NCBI RefSeq assembly: GCF_000718085.1
Contig: NZ_JOEC01000001.1
Location: 620,001-684,000 of the forward strand
Length of the DNA: 64,000 nucleotides
Origin: Mycetocola saprophilus
Lineage (GTDB): Bacteria; Actinomycetota; Actinomycetes; Actinomycetales; Microbacteriaceae
Direction of reading: 5' to 3'
Both the position numbers and the translations under genes were made by a program. Below the pieces are notes generated by a model. It was not told the DNA's origin. It saw only the letters and a program-made list of their open reading frames with translations, and did not search any database. Of the stretch, positions 21,490-31,808 are shown piece by piece (the first letter of the stretch is position 1; every line of letters begins with the position of its first letter).

Positions 21490-22374
21490 ATGAACGTCCA
21501 AGCCGAAGGAACACCCCAGCAAGAGGTGCTCATCGTTACCGGTATGTCCGGTGCGGGGCGATCGACCGTGGCCAATGCTCTCGAAGACCTTTCCTGGTAC
21601 GTGGTGGACAACCTCCCGCCGCAGATGCTGCGTCCGCTGATCGACCTGGCCGAACGGGCCGAGGGGGCGATCCCCAAGATCGCCGTGATCGTGGACGTGC
21701 GTGGCCGAGACTTCTTCGGCGACCTGCAATCGATGATCCAGAGCCTGCGCGAGGGCACGCTGTTGCGCGTTTTGTTCCTCGATGCGTCGGATGCGGTGCT
21801 GGTTCGACGCTTCGAAGCGGTCCGCCGGCCGCACCCGCTGCAGGGCGGCGGCACCACCCTGGACGGAATTGCATCCGAACGTGCACGTTTGGCCACAATT
21901 CGTGAATCCAGCGACCTGGTGATCGATACCTCGGAGCTCAACGTCCACCAATTGGGCGGCAAGGTCCGCGACTATTTCGCGGCCGAAGGCACCCCCGGCG
22001 TCACCCTCACGGTGATGAGTTTTGGTTTCAAATATGGATTACCGCCGGACGCCGATATGGTTGCAGATGCACGTTTTATTCCGAACCCCTTCTGGGTGCC
22101 GGAGCTACGCCCCCTTACCGGGCAGGATGCTGCGGTCAGCGAATACGTGCTCTCCCAGCCTGGAGTCGAGGAATTCGTCTCCGGCTACCTGAACGTGCTG
22201 GAGCCGGTACTTACCGGCTACCAGCGTGAAAACAAGCGGCACGCCATGCTCGCGATCGGCTGTACGGGTGGTAAACACCGTTCCGTCGCCATCGCGACCA
22301 AGATTGCCGCTGCCCTGGCCGCGTCTCCGGGCGTCGCAGTGAGCCTGTCTCACCGCGACCTGGGGCGCGAGTAG
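21490..22374 (+). CDS. rapZ: RNase adapter / nucleotide-binding protein RapZ
   Basis: A 294-residue protein. The N-terminal kinase-like domain has P-loop GMSGAGRS (residues 18-25; Arg in place of the usual Lys, as in other actinobacterial members) and [11 protein letters not shown]. The C-terminal domain ends with [20 protein letters not shown] (about 177-196), [15 protein letters not shown] and the [14 protein letters not shown] signature (about 252-265). In E. coli RapZ controls GlmS through small RNAs; in actinobacteria the target is not settled. The in-frame region upstream is open, but the ATG at 21490 matches family length. whiA follows after 47 bp; yvcK, often between them, is absent. 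Confidence 0.93.
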   Translation: MNVQAEGTPQQEVLIVTGMSGAGRSTVANALEDLSWYVVDNLPPQMLRPLIDLAERAEGAIPKIAVIVDVRGRDFFGDLQSMIQSLREGTLLRVLFLDASDAVLVRRFEAVRRPHPLQGGGTTLDGIASERARLATIRESSDLVIDTSELNVHQLGGKVRDYFAAEGTPGVTLTVMSFGFKYGLPPDADMVADARFIPNPFWVPELRPLTGQDAAVSEYVLSQPGVEEFVSGYLNVLEPVLTGYQRENKRHAMLAIGCTGGKHRSVAIATKIAAALAASPGVAVSLSHRDLGRE

Positions 22375-22421
22375 TACCGGGCAGAACTTACCCTTTCAGA
22401 GATTCAACGATTGGAACACGC

Positions 22422-23396
22422 GTGGCATTGACCGACGAGGTCAAGAAAGAACTCACCTCGGTTGTCTCACCCAAGACAACCGTGCGCGCTGCGGAGCTCA
22501 CCAGCATCCTGCGCTTTAGTGGCGGACTTCACCTGATTAACCAGCGACTGGCCATTGAGGCCGAGGTTGACACCCCCGAGCTCGTACGCCGGGTCCGTAA
22601 GGACCTGGCCGAGCTCTTCGGCATCCGCAGCGAGGCCGGCCGGATGGCCCCCTCGGGATCGCGCCGGAATGAGTTCTTCCTCATCCGCGTGCTGGACGGC
22701 GAGACCCTCGCCCGTCAGACCGGACTCATGGACCAGCGTCGCCGTCCCGTACGCGGACTCCCCAACCGGCTGACCACCGGTGGCCGCGAGGAACTTGCCG
22801 CCATCTGGCGCGGTGCCTTCCTCGCCCGAGGAACCCTCACCGACCCGGGTCGCAGCGCGGCCCTGGAGATCACCTGCCCGACCGGCGAGTCCGCGATGGC
22901 CCTGGTGGGCGCCGCGGGTCGCCTCGGCATTCCCGCCAAGGCCCGCGAGGTGCGCGGCATCAACCGCGTGGTCATCCGCGACGGCGAGGCCATCGGTGCC
23001 ATGCTGATCGCGATGGGTGCAGCGGGAACCGTGGCCGAGTGGGAGGCCCTGCGCCAGCGCCGCGAGGTGCGTGCCACCGCCAACCGCCTGGTGAACTTCG
23101 ATGACGCCAACCTGCGCCGTTCGGCCCAGGCCGCCGTGGCCGCCTGTGCTCGCGTGGAGCGCGCAATCGAGATCCTCGGGGACGAGATCCCCGATCACCT
23201 CAAGTACGCGGGCCAGCTGCGTCTGAGCCACCGCGAGGCCAGCCTCGACGAGCTGGGTCAGCACGCCGAGCCGCCGATGACCAAGGACGCGATCGCCGGG
23301 CGTATTCGCCGCCTGCTGGCCATGGCCGACAAGCGCGCCTCGGACAAGGGCATTCCCGGTACCGAGGCCAACCTTCCGGTAGACATCGACGCGTAG
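22422..23396 (+). CDS. whiA: DNA-binding protein WhiA (sporulation/cell-division regulator)
   Basis: A 324-residue protein with an N-terminal LAGLIDADG-like fold (about 1-200; [20 protein letters not shown], then [20 protein letters not shown]) and a C-terminal helix-turn-helix (about 230-310, [20 protein letters not shown]). WhiA activates sporulation septation in Streptomyces and is kept in non-sporulating actinobacteria, where it affects cell division. The GTG start gives [11 protein letters not shown], the standard N-terminus. It is probably cotranscribed with rapZ. Length equals family norm. Confidence 0.96.
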   Translation: MALTDEVKKELTSVVSPKTTVRAAELTSILRFSGGLHLINQRLAIEAEVDTPELVRRVRKDLAELFGIRSEAGRMAPSGSRRNEFFLIRVLDGETLARQTGLMDQRRRPVRGLPNRLTTGGREELAAIWRGAFLARGTLTDPGRSAALEITCPTGESAMALVGAAGRLGIPAKAREVRGINRVVIRDGEAIGAMLIAMGAAGTVAEWEALRQRREVRATANRLVNFDDANLRRSAQAAVAACARVERAIEILGDEIPDHLKYAGQLRLSHREASLDELGQHAEPPMTKDAIAGRIRRLLAMADKRASDKGIPGTEANLPVDIDA

Positions 23397-23406
23397 TTTC
23401 GGCTTT

Positions 23407-23424
23407 TTTCTCGATATCGAGAAA
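23407..23424. promoter_or_regulatory. 18-bp perfect palindrome upstream of sodA
   Basis: TTTCTCGATATCGAGAAA is a perfect inverted repeat about 30 bp upstream of the predicted sodA -10. It is a candidate operator; no family can be assigned. Confidence 0.45.
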
Positions 23425-23429
23425 TATTC

Positions 23430-23460
23430 GGGGGCAACCGGCGGTTGCCCCCGATAGGCT
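23430..23460 (+). promoter_or_regulatory. sodA promoter with overlapping inverted repeat
   Basis: GGGGGCAACC-GGC-GGTTGCCCCC (23430-23452) is a perfect inverted repeat ending two bases before a TAGGCT -10 (23455-23460), so it covers the -35 region. It could be an operator or the whiA terminator, though no T run follows. Confidence 0.45.
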
Positions 23461-23522
23461 GAGTATGTGACTCAGTGGTTCGTCACACTGAGCACGAACC
23501 CCACACAAGAGGAGATAGGTTT

Positions 23523-25267
<1,745 letters not shown>

Positions 25268-25299
25268 CCACCACCTAGCAGCAAAGGAACCCCGCGAGC

Positions 25300-26511
25300 A
25301 TGACGCTTCGTACTCTGGAATCCCTGGGAGATCTCGCCGGCAAGCGCGTGATCGTCCGCTGTGATCTGAACGTCCCCCTGTCGGAGGGCAAGATCACCGA
25401 TGACGGCCGCATCCGTGCGTCCCTGCCCACGCTCAACACGCTCATCGAGCGTGGTGCGCGGGTTGTGATTGTTTCCCACCTCGGCCGCCCCAAGGGCGAG
25501 CCGGAGGACCGCTATAGCCTCGCGCCGGTGGCCGCTCGTCTGAGTGAGCTGCTGGGCCGTGAGGTGGCCTTCGCGTCGGACACCATCGGTGCCTCCGCCG
25601 CCGAGGCCGTCGCGGGCCTCGAGAACGGATCCGTTGCGCTGCTGGAAAACCTGCGCTTCAACGCCGGTGAGACCGCGAAGGACGACGCCGAGCGCGCCGC
25701 CTTCGCGGCCTCGCTGGCGCAGTTCGGGGACGCCTTCGTCTCCGATGGCTTCGGTGTTGTCCACCGTAAGCAGGCGAGCGTCTATGAGCTCGCCGGTCTG
25801 CTGCCCAGCGCGGCCGGACTGCTGATTGCCGCCGAGCTGGATGTGCTGGATCGCCTCACCGAAACCCCCGAGCGCCCCTACGCGGTGGTGCTGGGTGGTT
25901 CGAAGGTTTCCGACAAGCTCGGCGTGATCGGCCACCTGCTCCCGCGGGTCAACCGTCTGCTGATCGGTGGCGGCATGCTCTTCACCTTCCTGGCCGCCCG
26001 CGGCTACAAGGTCGGTTCGAGCCTGCTTGAGGCCGACCAGATCGACACCGTGCTGGGCTACCTGGCCGAGGCCGAGAAGCTCGGCGTTGAGATCGTGCTG
26101 CCCACCGATGTGATCGTCGCCGAGAAGTTCGCCGCCGACGCCGCACACGAGGTTCGCCCGGTCGAGTCCATCGAGGACACCGCCTTTGGTGCCGCCGGCA
26201 TCGGACTGGACATCGGTCCGGACACCGCCGCCGCATTCGCCCAGGCAATCGCCGGTTCCAAGACCGTGTTCTGGAACGGCCCGATGGGCGTCTTTGAATT
26301 TGATGCGTTCGCCGGGGGAACCCGTGCGGTCGCCGAGGCTCTCACCCAGGTGGATGGCCTCAGCGTGGTGGGTGGTGGCGACTCCGCCGCCGCCGTCCGC
26401 GCACTCGGCTTTGCTGACGATCAGTTTGGCCACATTTCAACCGGCGGTGGCGCGAGCCTCGAATTCCTCGAGGGAAAGCGCCTGCCTGGACTGGAGGTCC
26501 TCGGATGGTAG
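25300..26511 (+). CDS. pgk: Phosphoglycerate kinase
   Basis: A 403-residue enzyme, full length for the family. The N-terminal substrate motif VIVRCDLNVPLSEGKITDD (about 19-37), HLGRPKG, and the C-terminal ADP-binding region NGPMGVFEFDAFAGGTRAVAEAL and VGGGDSAAAV are present. It makes ATP and 3-phosphoglycerate. AAAGGA precedes the ATG, 32 bp after gap. Its stop overlaps the start of tpiA by 7 bp, suggesting coupled translation. Confidence 0.97.
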   Translation: MTLRTLESLGDLAGKRVIVRCDLNVPLSEGKITDDGRIRASLPTLNTLIERGARVVIVSHLGRPKGEPEDRYSLAPVAARLSELLGREVAFASDTIGASAAEAVAGLENGSVALLENLRFNAGETAKDDAERAAFAASLAQFGDAFVSDGFGVVHRKQASVYELAGLLPSAAGLLIAAELDVLDRLTETPERPYAVVLGGSKVSDKLGVIGHLLPRVNRLLIGGGMLFTFLAARGYKVGSSLLEADQIDTVLGYLAEAEKLGVEIVLPTDVIVAEKFAADAAHEVRPVESIEDTAFGAAGIGLDIGPDTAAAFAQAIAGSKTVFWNGPMGVFEFDAFAGGTRAVAEALTQVDGLSVVGGGDSAAAVRALGFADDQFGHISTGGGASLEFLEGKRLPGLEVLGW

Positions 26512-27293
26512 CCACCCGTACCCCGCTCATCGCGGGTAACTGGAAGATGAACCTGGATCACCTCCAGGCCATCGCGTTTGTTCAGAAGCTCGCCTGGGCC
26601 CTGGACGACGCCAAGCACAACGAGGCCGACGCCGAGGTTGCGGTATTCCCGCCCTTCACCGACCTGCGTAGTGTCCAGACCCTGATCGCCGCCGACAAGC
26701 TGAAGATCGCTTTTGGCGCGCAGGATGTGTCGACCCAGGAGTCCGGCGCGTACACCGGCGAGATCTCGGCCGCCTTCCTGGCCAAGCTCGACGCACAGTA
26801 CGTGATCATCGGTCACTCCGAGCGTCGTACCCTGCACAACGAGGGTGACGACGTGGTGGCGGCCAAGACCGCCGCCGCCCTCAAGCACAACCTGGTTCCC
26901 GTGATCTGCGTCGGTGAGACCGCCGAGGACCTCGAGAAGCACGGCCCGAGCGCCGTTCCGGTTGCTCAGTTGGAGGAGGCCCTGGCCTCCGTCTCGGCCG
27001 ACTCGGACATCGTGGTGGCCTATGAGCCCGTCTGGGCCATCGGCTCGGGTAAGGCCGCGACCCCGGAGCAGGCCGAGCAGGTCTGTGCCGCGCTGCGCGA
27101 GAGCCTGCGCGCCCGCCTGGGTGACGCGATCGCCGATCGCACCCGCATCCTCTATGGTGGTTCGGTCAAGGCCGCCAACATTGCCGGGTTCATGCGTGAG
27201 CCCAACGTGGATGGTGCCCTGGTTGGCGGTGCCAGCCTGGACGTGGACGAGTTCGCCGGTATCGTGCGCTTCCGTCAGCACGTCGGAAGCTAG
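26505..27293 (+). CDS. tpiA: Triosephosphate isomerase
   Basis: A 262-residue TIM barrel. Conserved elements are GNWKMNL with the catalytic Lys (about residue 13), the IIGHSERR His (about 104), YEPVWAIGSGKAA with the catalytic Glu (about 175), and GGSVKAANI for phosphate binding. GGAGG within the end of pgk serves as ribosome-binding site; the ATG overlaps the last 7 bp of pgk. It ends the gap-pgk-tpiA operon before a clear terminator. Confidence 0.97.
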   Translation: MVATRTPLIAGNWKMNLDHLQAIAFVQKLAWALDDAKHNEADAEVAVFPPFTDLRSVQTLIAADKLKIAFGAQDVSTQESGAYTGEISAAFLAKLDAQYVIIGHSERRTLHNEGDDVVAAKTAAALKHNLVPVICVGETAEDLEKHGPSAVPVAQLEEALASVSADSDIVVAYEPVWAIGSGKAATPEQAEQVCAALRESLRARLGDAIADRTRILYGGSVKAANIAGFMREPNVDGALVGGASLDVDEFAGIVRFRQHVGS

Positions 27294-27310
27294 TTCCCCC
27301 ACGAATTTTT

Positions 27311-27336
27311 CGGTCCCGGCAGAAATGCCGGGACCG
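27311..27336 (+). terminator. Terminator of gap-pgk-tpiA
   Basis: CGGTCCCGGC (27311-27320) pairs with GCCGGGACCG (27327-27336) around AGAAAT. Confidence 0.8.
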
Positions 27337-27428
27337 ATTCGTATGTGAAGCGCGTCGCCTGGTCCCGAAAGGGCTCCGGAAGCGATAAGCTGATTCCGTA
27401 CGACCGCGAACCTGGTTTGCGGTCACGT

Positions 27429-27434
27429 TATACT
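27429..27434 (+). promoter_or_regulatory. -10 element of secG
   Basis: TATACT in the otherwise GC-rich gap upstream of secG predicts a leader of about 40 nt; no clear -35 is seen. Confidence 0.45.
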
Positions 27435-27479
27435 TGACCGGTTCGCGTGGATGCGCGTTCGGCACATGAAAGGTCCTTC

Positions 27480-27731
27480 GTGGAGATTCTTCAGATCGTA
27501 CTGCAGGTGCTGCTGGGCATTACCAGCCTCCTGCTCACCTTCCTCATCCTGCTGCACAAGGGTCGCGGAGGCGGTCTTTCCGACATGTTCGGTGGCGGTG
27601 TTTCGTCGAACCTCGGTGCATCCGGTGTGGCCGAGCGTAACCTGAACCGGATCACCGTGATCCTGGGTCTGGTCTGGTTTGTGTCGATCGTGGCCCTGGG
27701 CCTGATCACGAAGTTCCAGTCGGTTATCTAA
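27480..27731 (+). CDS. secG: Preprotein translocase subunit SecG
   Basis: An 83-residue inner-membrane protein with two transmembrane helices (about 3-24 and 56-76) around a Gly-rich loop, HKGRGGGLSDMFGGG, the SecG signature. It is part of the SecYEG channel. Start GTG at 27480 follows AAAGGT; the reading frame extends 11 codons upstream but without a ribosome-binding site. It is in the common actinobacterial position downstream of tpiA. Confidence 0.93.
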   Translation: MEILQIVLQVLLGITSLLLTFLILLHKGRGGGLSDMFGGGVSSNLGASGVAERNLNRITVILGLVWFVSIVALGLITKFQSVI

Positions 27732-27778
27732 CTTTCCGCACTCTGCATTTCTAAGTCTGAGCGGCACAAGGAGTAAAC

Positions 27779-28147
27779 ATGGCTACCGGAGGTAGTGCAA
27801 TTCGGGGTTCTCGCGTCGGTGCGGGCCCCATGGGTGAACAGGACCACGGCTTCCACGCCGACCGCGTGGCGGTGTCCTACTGGGACGCGCTGGGCAACCA
27901 GACGGTTCGGTACTTCGCGGCAAACCTGCCCGACGAGGAGATCCCCGAGACCATCGACAGCCCCACCAGCGGTCTGCCCGCCGGCCGGGACAAGGAAAAC
28001 CCGCCGGCTCTGGCGAAGCTTGAGCCCTATAAAACCCACCTCGCGTATGTGAAGGAGCGTCGCACGGAGGAGGAGGCCGCCTCGCTGCTCGAGGACGCGC
28101 TGACCGCCCTGCGGGAGCGTCGCGGTACCGCGGCCCCTAAGAAGTAG
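27779..28147 (+). CDS. rbpA: RNA polymerase-binding protein RbpA
   Basis: A 122-residue actinobacterial transcription factor that binds sigma factor and stabilises the open complex. The N-terminal tail MATGGSAIRGSRVGAGPMGE contacts DNA and core polymerase; the zinc-type core fold is present without the full cysteine set; the basic linker and the sigma-interaction domain are in KTHLAYVKERRTEEEAASLL. AAGGAG precedes the ATG, 47 bp after secG. The stop is TAG; the same frame stays open for a further 96 codons, through an 18-bp hairpin and into the next ORF. Confidence 0.95.
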   Translation: MATGGSAIRGSRVGAGPMGEQDHGFHADRVAVSYWDALGNQTVRYFAANLPDEEIPETIDSPTSGLPAGRDKENPPALAKLEPYKTHLAYVKERRTEEEAASLLEDALTALRERRGTAAPKK

Positions 28148-28156
28148 TTTTATCGC

Positions 28157-28194
28157 CAGAAGCGCCCCGGGAGGAACCTCCCGGGGCGCTTCTG
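28157..28194 (+). terminator. Terminator of rbpA
   Basis: CAGAAGCGCCCCGGGAGG (28157-28174) is perfectly complementary to 28177-28194 with a 2-nt centre. No T run follows, which weakens it as an intrinsic terminator. Confidence 0.7.
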
Positions 28195-28195
28195 C

Positions 28196-28438
28196 ATGCC
28201 CGCAAACGAGGCCGCCGGGCAGTACCTCAACGACCAGGTTAACGAGCGCCTGAAATCGGCGCTGGGGAGCGCACGGCCGCTGCCGATCGCCCGCCTGCAC
28301 TTCAACCGCACCCAGAAGTACCTGGGTCTGGTGGACGCGGACAAGAACGAGACCCGCATCCCGATCGAACACCCCACCGAAATCTATGCCCACGCCGATG
28401 CGCTGCGCGAGACCGTGCGCCGCTACCACGAGGTCTAA
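28196..28438 (+). CDS. Unrecognised ORF in frame with rbpA
   Basis: Eighty codons from ATG at 28196 to TAA. The codon use is typical of the genome (third positions almost all G or C, common codons), so it is or recently was translated. The product is soluble and mixed charge, with PIARLHFNRTQKYLGLVDAD in the middle and a helical C-terminus. The ATG lies two bases after an 18-bp hairpin and has no ribosome-binding site. The frame is identical to rbpA with no stop between except the rbpA TAG. It may be a read-through extension, a leaderless gene, or the surviving C-terminal end of a larger gene. No family recognised. Confidence 0.5.
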   Translation: MPANEAAGQYLNDQVNERLKSALGSARPLPIARLHFNRTQKYLGLVDADKNETRIPIEHPTEIYAHADALRETVRRYHEV

Positions 28439-28451
28439 CAGCCCACACAAA

Positions 28452-28495
28452 AACACCGCGGCCCCCGTTCCCAAAGGAACGGGGGCCGCGGTGTT
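28452..28495. terminator. Bidirectional terminator between the rbpA-side ORF and pgl
   Basis: A 20-bp perfect stem, AACACCGCGGCCCCCGTTCC (28452-28471) with 28476-28495, CAAA loop, flanked by A and T-containing ends. Confidence 0.9.
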
Positions 28496-28503
28496 GGGGG
28501 CCC

Positions 28504-29274
28504 CTAGTAGGACTGAGCGATCAGGTCCTCGGGCACCTCCGAGGCGGCAGCCTCATCCACGAAGAAGACGGTGCGACGACGGCCCTTGACACCCGCGATC
28601 GGCACATCCGCATAGGAGGCACCGGCCAGGGCGAGACCCAGCGGCGACGCCTTCTCCGCACCGGCCAGCTCGACCCACACGCGGCGGGAGGTGTTGATCG
28701 CGGTACGGGTGAGAGTGAGCCGCTCGCTCGGCGGCTTCGGCGAGTTGCGTACCGGCAGGACCGTGTGGTCTTTGTCCAGTACCTCGGTGAAACCGGGGAA
28801 CAGCGAGGCGGTGTGACCGTCGGGCCCGACACCCAGGAAGGTGATGTCGAAGCGGGGCAGGTTCGAGTCGCCATCGGCGAAACGAGCCAGCTCCTCGGCA
28901 TAGGCCACGGCGGCGGCATCCAGGTCGAGTCCGGCATCCGATGCGGGCATCGGGTGAATGTTCTCGGCCGGGATGGTCAGGTGATCCAGCAGAGCCGAAT
29001 ACGCCTTCACGTCGTTGCGGTCCTCGTGGCCGGCGGGCACAAAGCGCTCGTCGCTCCACCAGAAGTGAACACGAGACCAGTCAACGCTGTCGCGCGCGGC
29101 GGAAGCATTGATGGATTCGAGCACCGCGATCCCCACACGGCCACCCTCCAGCACAACGTTTACACGATCGTATTCGTCGAGCAGGTCGAGGGTTTTGGTG
29201 AGGAAGCGTGCGGCCAGGGAGGCCGTCAGCGCTTCTGCATCCTTATGAATGAGGACGCGGCGTTCGTTGGTCAT
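28504..29274 (-). CDS. pgl: 6-phosphogluconolactonase
   Basis: A 256-residue NagB/RpiA-fold lactonase hydrolysing 6-phosphogluconolactone, the product of Zwf. Motifs: VLEGGRVGIAVLESINASAARDSVDW (family GG-x-T/S region), FWWSDERFVPAGHEDRN (about 71-87) and FLGVGPDGHTASLFPG (about 142-157), the PgL signature. It is the last gene of the pentose phosphate operon, 15 bp after opcA. Confidence 0.95.
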   Translation of the reverse strand: MTNERRVLIHKDAEALTASLAARFLTKTLDLLDEYDRVNVVLEGGRVGIAVLESINASAARDSVDWSRVHFWWSDERFVPAGHEDRNDVKAYSALLDHLTIPAENIHPMPASDAGLDLDAAAVAYAEELARFADGDSNLPRFDITFLGVGPDGHTASLFPGFTEVLDKDHTVLPVRNSPKPPSERLTLTRTAINTSRRVWVELAGAEKASPLGLALAGASYADVPIAGVKGRRRTVFFVDEAAASEVPEDLIAQSY

Positions 29275-29289
29275 CGTTGATCCCTTACT

Positions 29290-30237
29290 TTACTTCGTGG
29301 TGGACTCGGCCAGCAGTTCGGCCAGTCCGGTGGTGATTACATCGCCGTACAGTGCGTCCGGGTCGAGCCGGCGCAGTTCCTCGGCGAGGCAGTCGCGCAG
29401 GCTGCGGCGGGGCAGAGCAATTTCGTGCTCGGGCTGACCCGGCAGCTTCAGCGTAGCCGACGTGCTGGTGAACGGACGAACGATCGACACCTCACCGCTG
29501 TCGCGCACGAGGGTCACCGAGTGAATTCCGGTGTCGTGCGAACCGCGCTCGGTCTCGACCTGCTCCACCGGAGCCTGCAGCGCACGGCGCAGCCAAGCGG
29601 CCAGCAGGATGGTCGAGGGGGAGTCGGAGGCACCCGAGACGATCACCTTGGTGACCGGCTCATACGGCGGCTGGTCCAGCGCCGCGGCGAGCTGAGCACG
29701 CCACAGGGTCAGACGGGTCCACGCGAAGTCGGTGTCACCGGCGGTGTAGGTGGTGGCACGCGTGTTCAGCGTGGCCAGCACGTCCTCACCGATCGAGGCG
29801 TCGGTGATCCGGCGCTGCGCCATGCGACCCAGCGCGGTGTGCGCCACGTCGGCCGGAGCCTTGCCGGGCCACCAGGCCACAACCGGAGCGTCCGGCAGCA
29901 GCAGGCCGGTGATCAGCGATTCCTCGCTGGTCGCGACCGCGCCGAAGACGCTGAGGATGATGACCTCGCTGGCACCGGCGTCGCCACCGACGCGGATCTC
30001 CGCGTCCAGACGATCAACGCTGCCGGGGGTGACCTCGTTGGAGACCACGATCACGCGCATCGGGTGCTCACGCGATGCCTCATTGGCGGCGTGAATTGCA
30101 TCCTCTTCCTGACCGTGCTCGGAGCTGATCACCAGGGTCAGCACGCGACCCAGGGCGACGGCACCGCCGTCTTCGCGCAGGGTTACCAGGCGCTTGGCCA
30201 CCGCACTGACGGTGGTGTCGGGCAGTTCGACGATCAT
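29290..30237 (-). CDS. opcA: Glucose-6-phosphate dehydrogenase assembly protein OpcA
   Basis: A 315-residue protein of the OpcA family, needed for full activity or redox control of Zwf in actinobacteria and cyanobacteria. Conserved elements include RVLTLVISSEHGQEEDAIHA near the N-terminus, PDAPVVAWWPGKAP (about 115-128) and RRSLRDCLAEELRRLDPDALYG near the end. The start is ATG at 30237, overlapping the zwf stop as ATGA, which indicates translational coupling and 1:1 production with its partner. Confidence 0.95.
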   Translation of the reverse strand: MIVELPDTTVSAVAKRLVTLREDGGAVALGRVLTLVISSEHGQEEDAIHAANEASREHPMRVIVVSNEVTPGSVDRLDAEIRVGGDAGASEVIILSVFGAVATSEESLITGLLLPDAPVVAWWPGKAPADVAHTALGRMAQRRITDASIGEDVLATLNTRATTYTAGDTDFAWTRLTLWRAQLAAALDQPPYEPVTKVIVSGASDSPSTILLAAWLRRALQAPVEQVETERGSHDTGIHSVTLVRDSGEVSIVRPFTSTSATLKLPGQPEHEIALPRRSLRDCLAEELRRLDPDALYGDVITTGLAELLAESTTK

Positions 30238-31778
30238 GGGCGTCTCCAATTCCGGCCGTCACGCTGCAGGAGCTCGTCGGCCGAAGCCGGTCCCCAGGAT
30301 CCGGGCTGATACTGATCAAGCGGGCCACCCTCTGCGGCCCAGAACTCCTCGATCGGGTCGAGGATCTTCCAGGAGAGCTCAACCTCCTCGTGGCGCGGGA
30401 ACAGGGGCGGGTCGCCCAGGAGAACGTCGAGAATCAGACGCTCGTAGGCCTCGGGGCTCGCCTCGGTGAACGCGTGACCGTAACCGAAGTCCATGGTCAC
30501 ATCGCGCACCTGAGTGCTGGCACCGGGAACCTTCGAACCAAAACGGATCGTGACACCCTCGTCCGGCTGGACGCGGATCACGAGGGCGTTCTGGCCGAGC
30601 TCGGCGGTCTGGCTCTCCTCGAACAGGTACTGCGGTGCACGCTTGAAGACAACGGCGATCTCGGTCACACGACGACCCAGACGCTTACCCGCACGCAGGT
30701 AGAAGGGCACACCGGCCCAGCGACGGGTGTTGATGTCGAGGCGCATCGCGGCGTAGGTCTCGGTGATCGACTCGGGGTTCATGCCGTCCTCGTCGAGGAA
30801 ACCGGGAACCTGCTCGCCACCCTGCCATCCGCCGGCGTACTGGCCGCGGGCGGTGGCGGTTGCCAGGTCTGCGGGCAGACGCACCGCGGCGAGAACCTTC
30901 TCCTTCTCGGCACGCAGATCCGCGGCGTCGAACGAGTTGGGCTCCTCCATCGCGGTCAGCGCGAGCAGCTGCAGCAGGTGGTTCTGGATCACGTCGCGGG
31001 CGGCACCGATACCGTCGTAGTATCCGGCACGACCACCCACGCCGATGTCCTCGGCCATGGTGATCTGGACGTGGTCTACGTGGTTGGCGTTCCACAGCGG
31101 CTCGAACATCTGGTTGGCGAAACGCAGCGCCAGGATGTTCTGAACGGTTTCCTTACCGAGGTAGTGGTCGATGCGGAAGACCGAGTCGGCGGGGAACACG
31201 GACTCGACCACGGCGTTGAGCTCGCGGGCGGTCTTCAGGTCCGAACCAAACGGCTTCTCGATGACCACACGACGCCAGGAGCCTTCCTTCTGGTCGGCCA
31301 GGCCCGAGCGGCGCAGCTGCTCGGTCACAACCGGGAAGGCCTTCGGCGGGATCGACAGGTAGAACGCGTAGTTACCCATGGTGCCGCGTTCGCGGTCCAG
31401 GGTCTCCACGGTCTGCTTGAGGCGGTCAAATGCCTCGTTGTCATCGAACTCTCCGGGAACGAAGCGGATACCCTGCGCAAGCTGGTCCCACACCTCTTCC
31501 CGGAACTCGGTCCGGGAGTGCTCCCGGACCGAGTCGTGCACTACCTGCATGAAGTCCTGGTCTTCCCAATCACGGCGGGCGAACCCGACCAGGGAGAAGC
31601 CCGGGGGCAACAGCCCACGGTTCGCCAGGTCGTAAACGGCCGGCATGAGTTTCTTACGTGACAGGTCTCCGGTAACACCAAAGATGACCAGTCCGCTCGG
31701 GCCGGCGATTCGGTTCAATCGCCGGTCCGAGCTCAGCCGGAGCGGATTAAACTCCGGCGTAATATCCACGGGGGACAT
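30234..31778 (-). CDS. zwf: Glucose-6-phosphate 1-dehydrogenase
   Basis: A 514-residue enzyme, first step of the oxidative pentose phosphate pathway. The dinucleotide motif is FGVTGDLSRKKLMPAVYDL (about 33-51); the active-site signature is VFRIDHYLGKETVQN (about 193-207). Length and motifs are standard. TAGGAG precedes the ATG. It is followed directly by opcA with a 4-bp overlap. Confidence 0.97.
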   Translation of the reverse strand: MSPVDITPEFNPLRLSSDRRLNRIAGPSGLVIFGVTGDLSRKKLMPAVYDLANRGLLPPGFSLVGFARRDWEDQDFMQVVHDSVREHSRTEFREEVWDQLAQGIRFVPGEFDDNEAFDRLKQTVETLDRERGTMGNYAFYLSIPPKAFPVVTEQLRRSGLADQKEGSWRRVVIEKPFGSDLKTARELNAVVESVFPADSVFRIDHYLGKETVQNILALRFANQMFEPLWNANHVDHVQITMAEDIGVGGRAGYYDGIGAARDVIQNHLLQLLALTAMEEPNSFDAADLRAEKEKVLAAVRLPADLATATARGQYAGGWQGGEQVPGFLDEDGMNPESITETYAAMRLDINTRRWAGVPFYLRAGKRLGRRVTEIAVVFKRAPQYLFEESQTAELGQNALVIRVQPDEGVTIRFGSKVPGASTQVRDVTMDFGYGHAFTEASPEAYERLILDVLLGDPPLFPRHEEVELSWKILDPIEEFWAAEGGPLDQYQPGSWGPASADELLQRDGRNWRRP

Positions 31779-31808
31779 GGGACTCCTAGAAGGTTTTGCG
31801 AGGGGTTG

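Noticed and set aside
21535..21570. RapZ P-loop with Arg instead of Lys read as an inactive protein
   Set aside because: GAGRST or GAGRGT-type P-loops are usual in actinobacterial members of this family.
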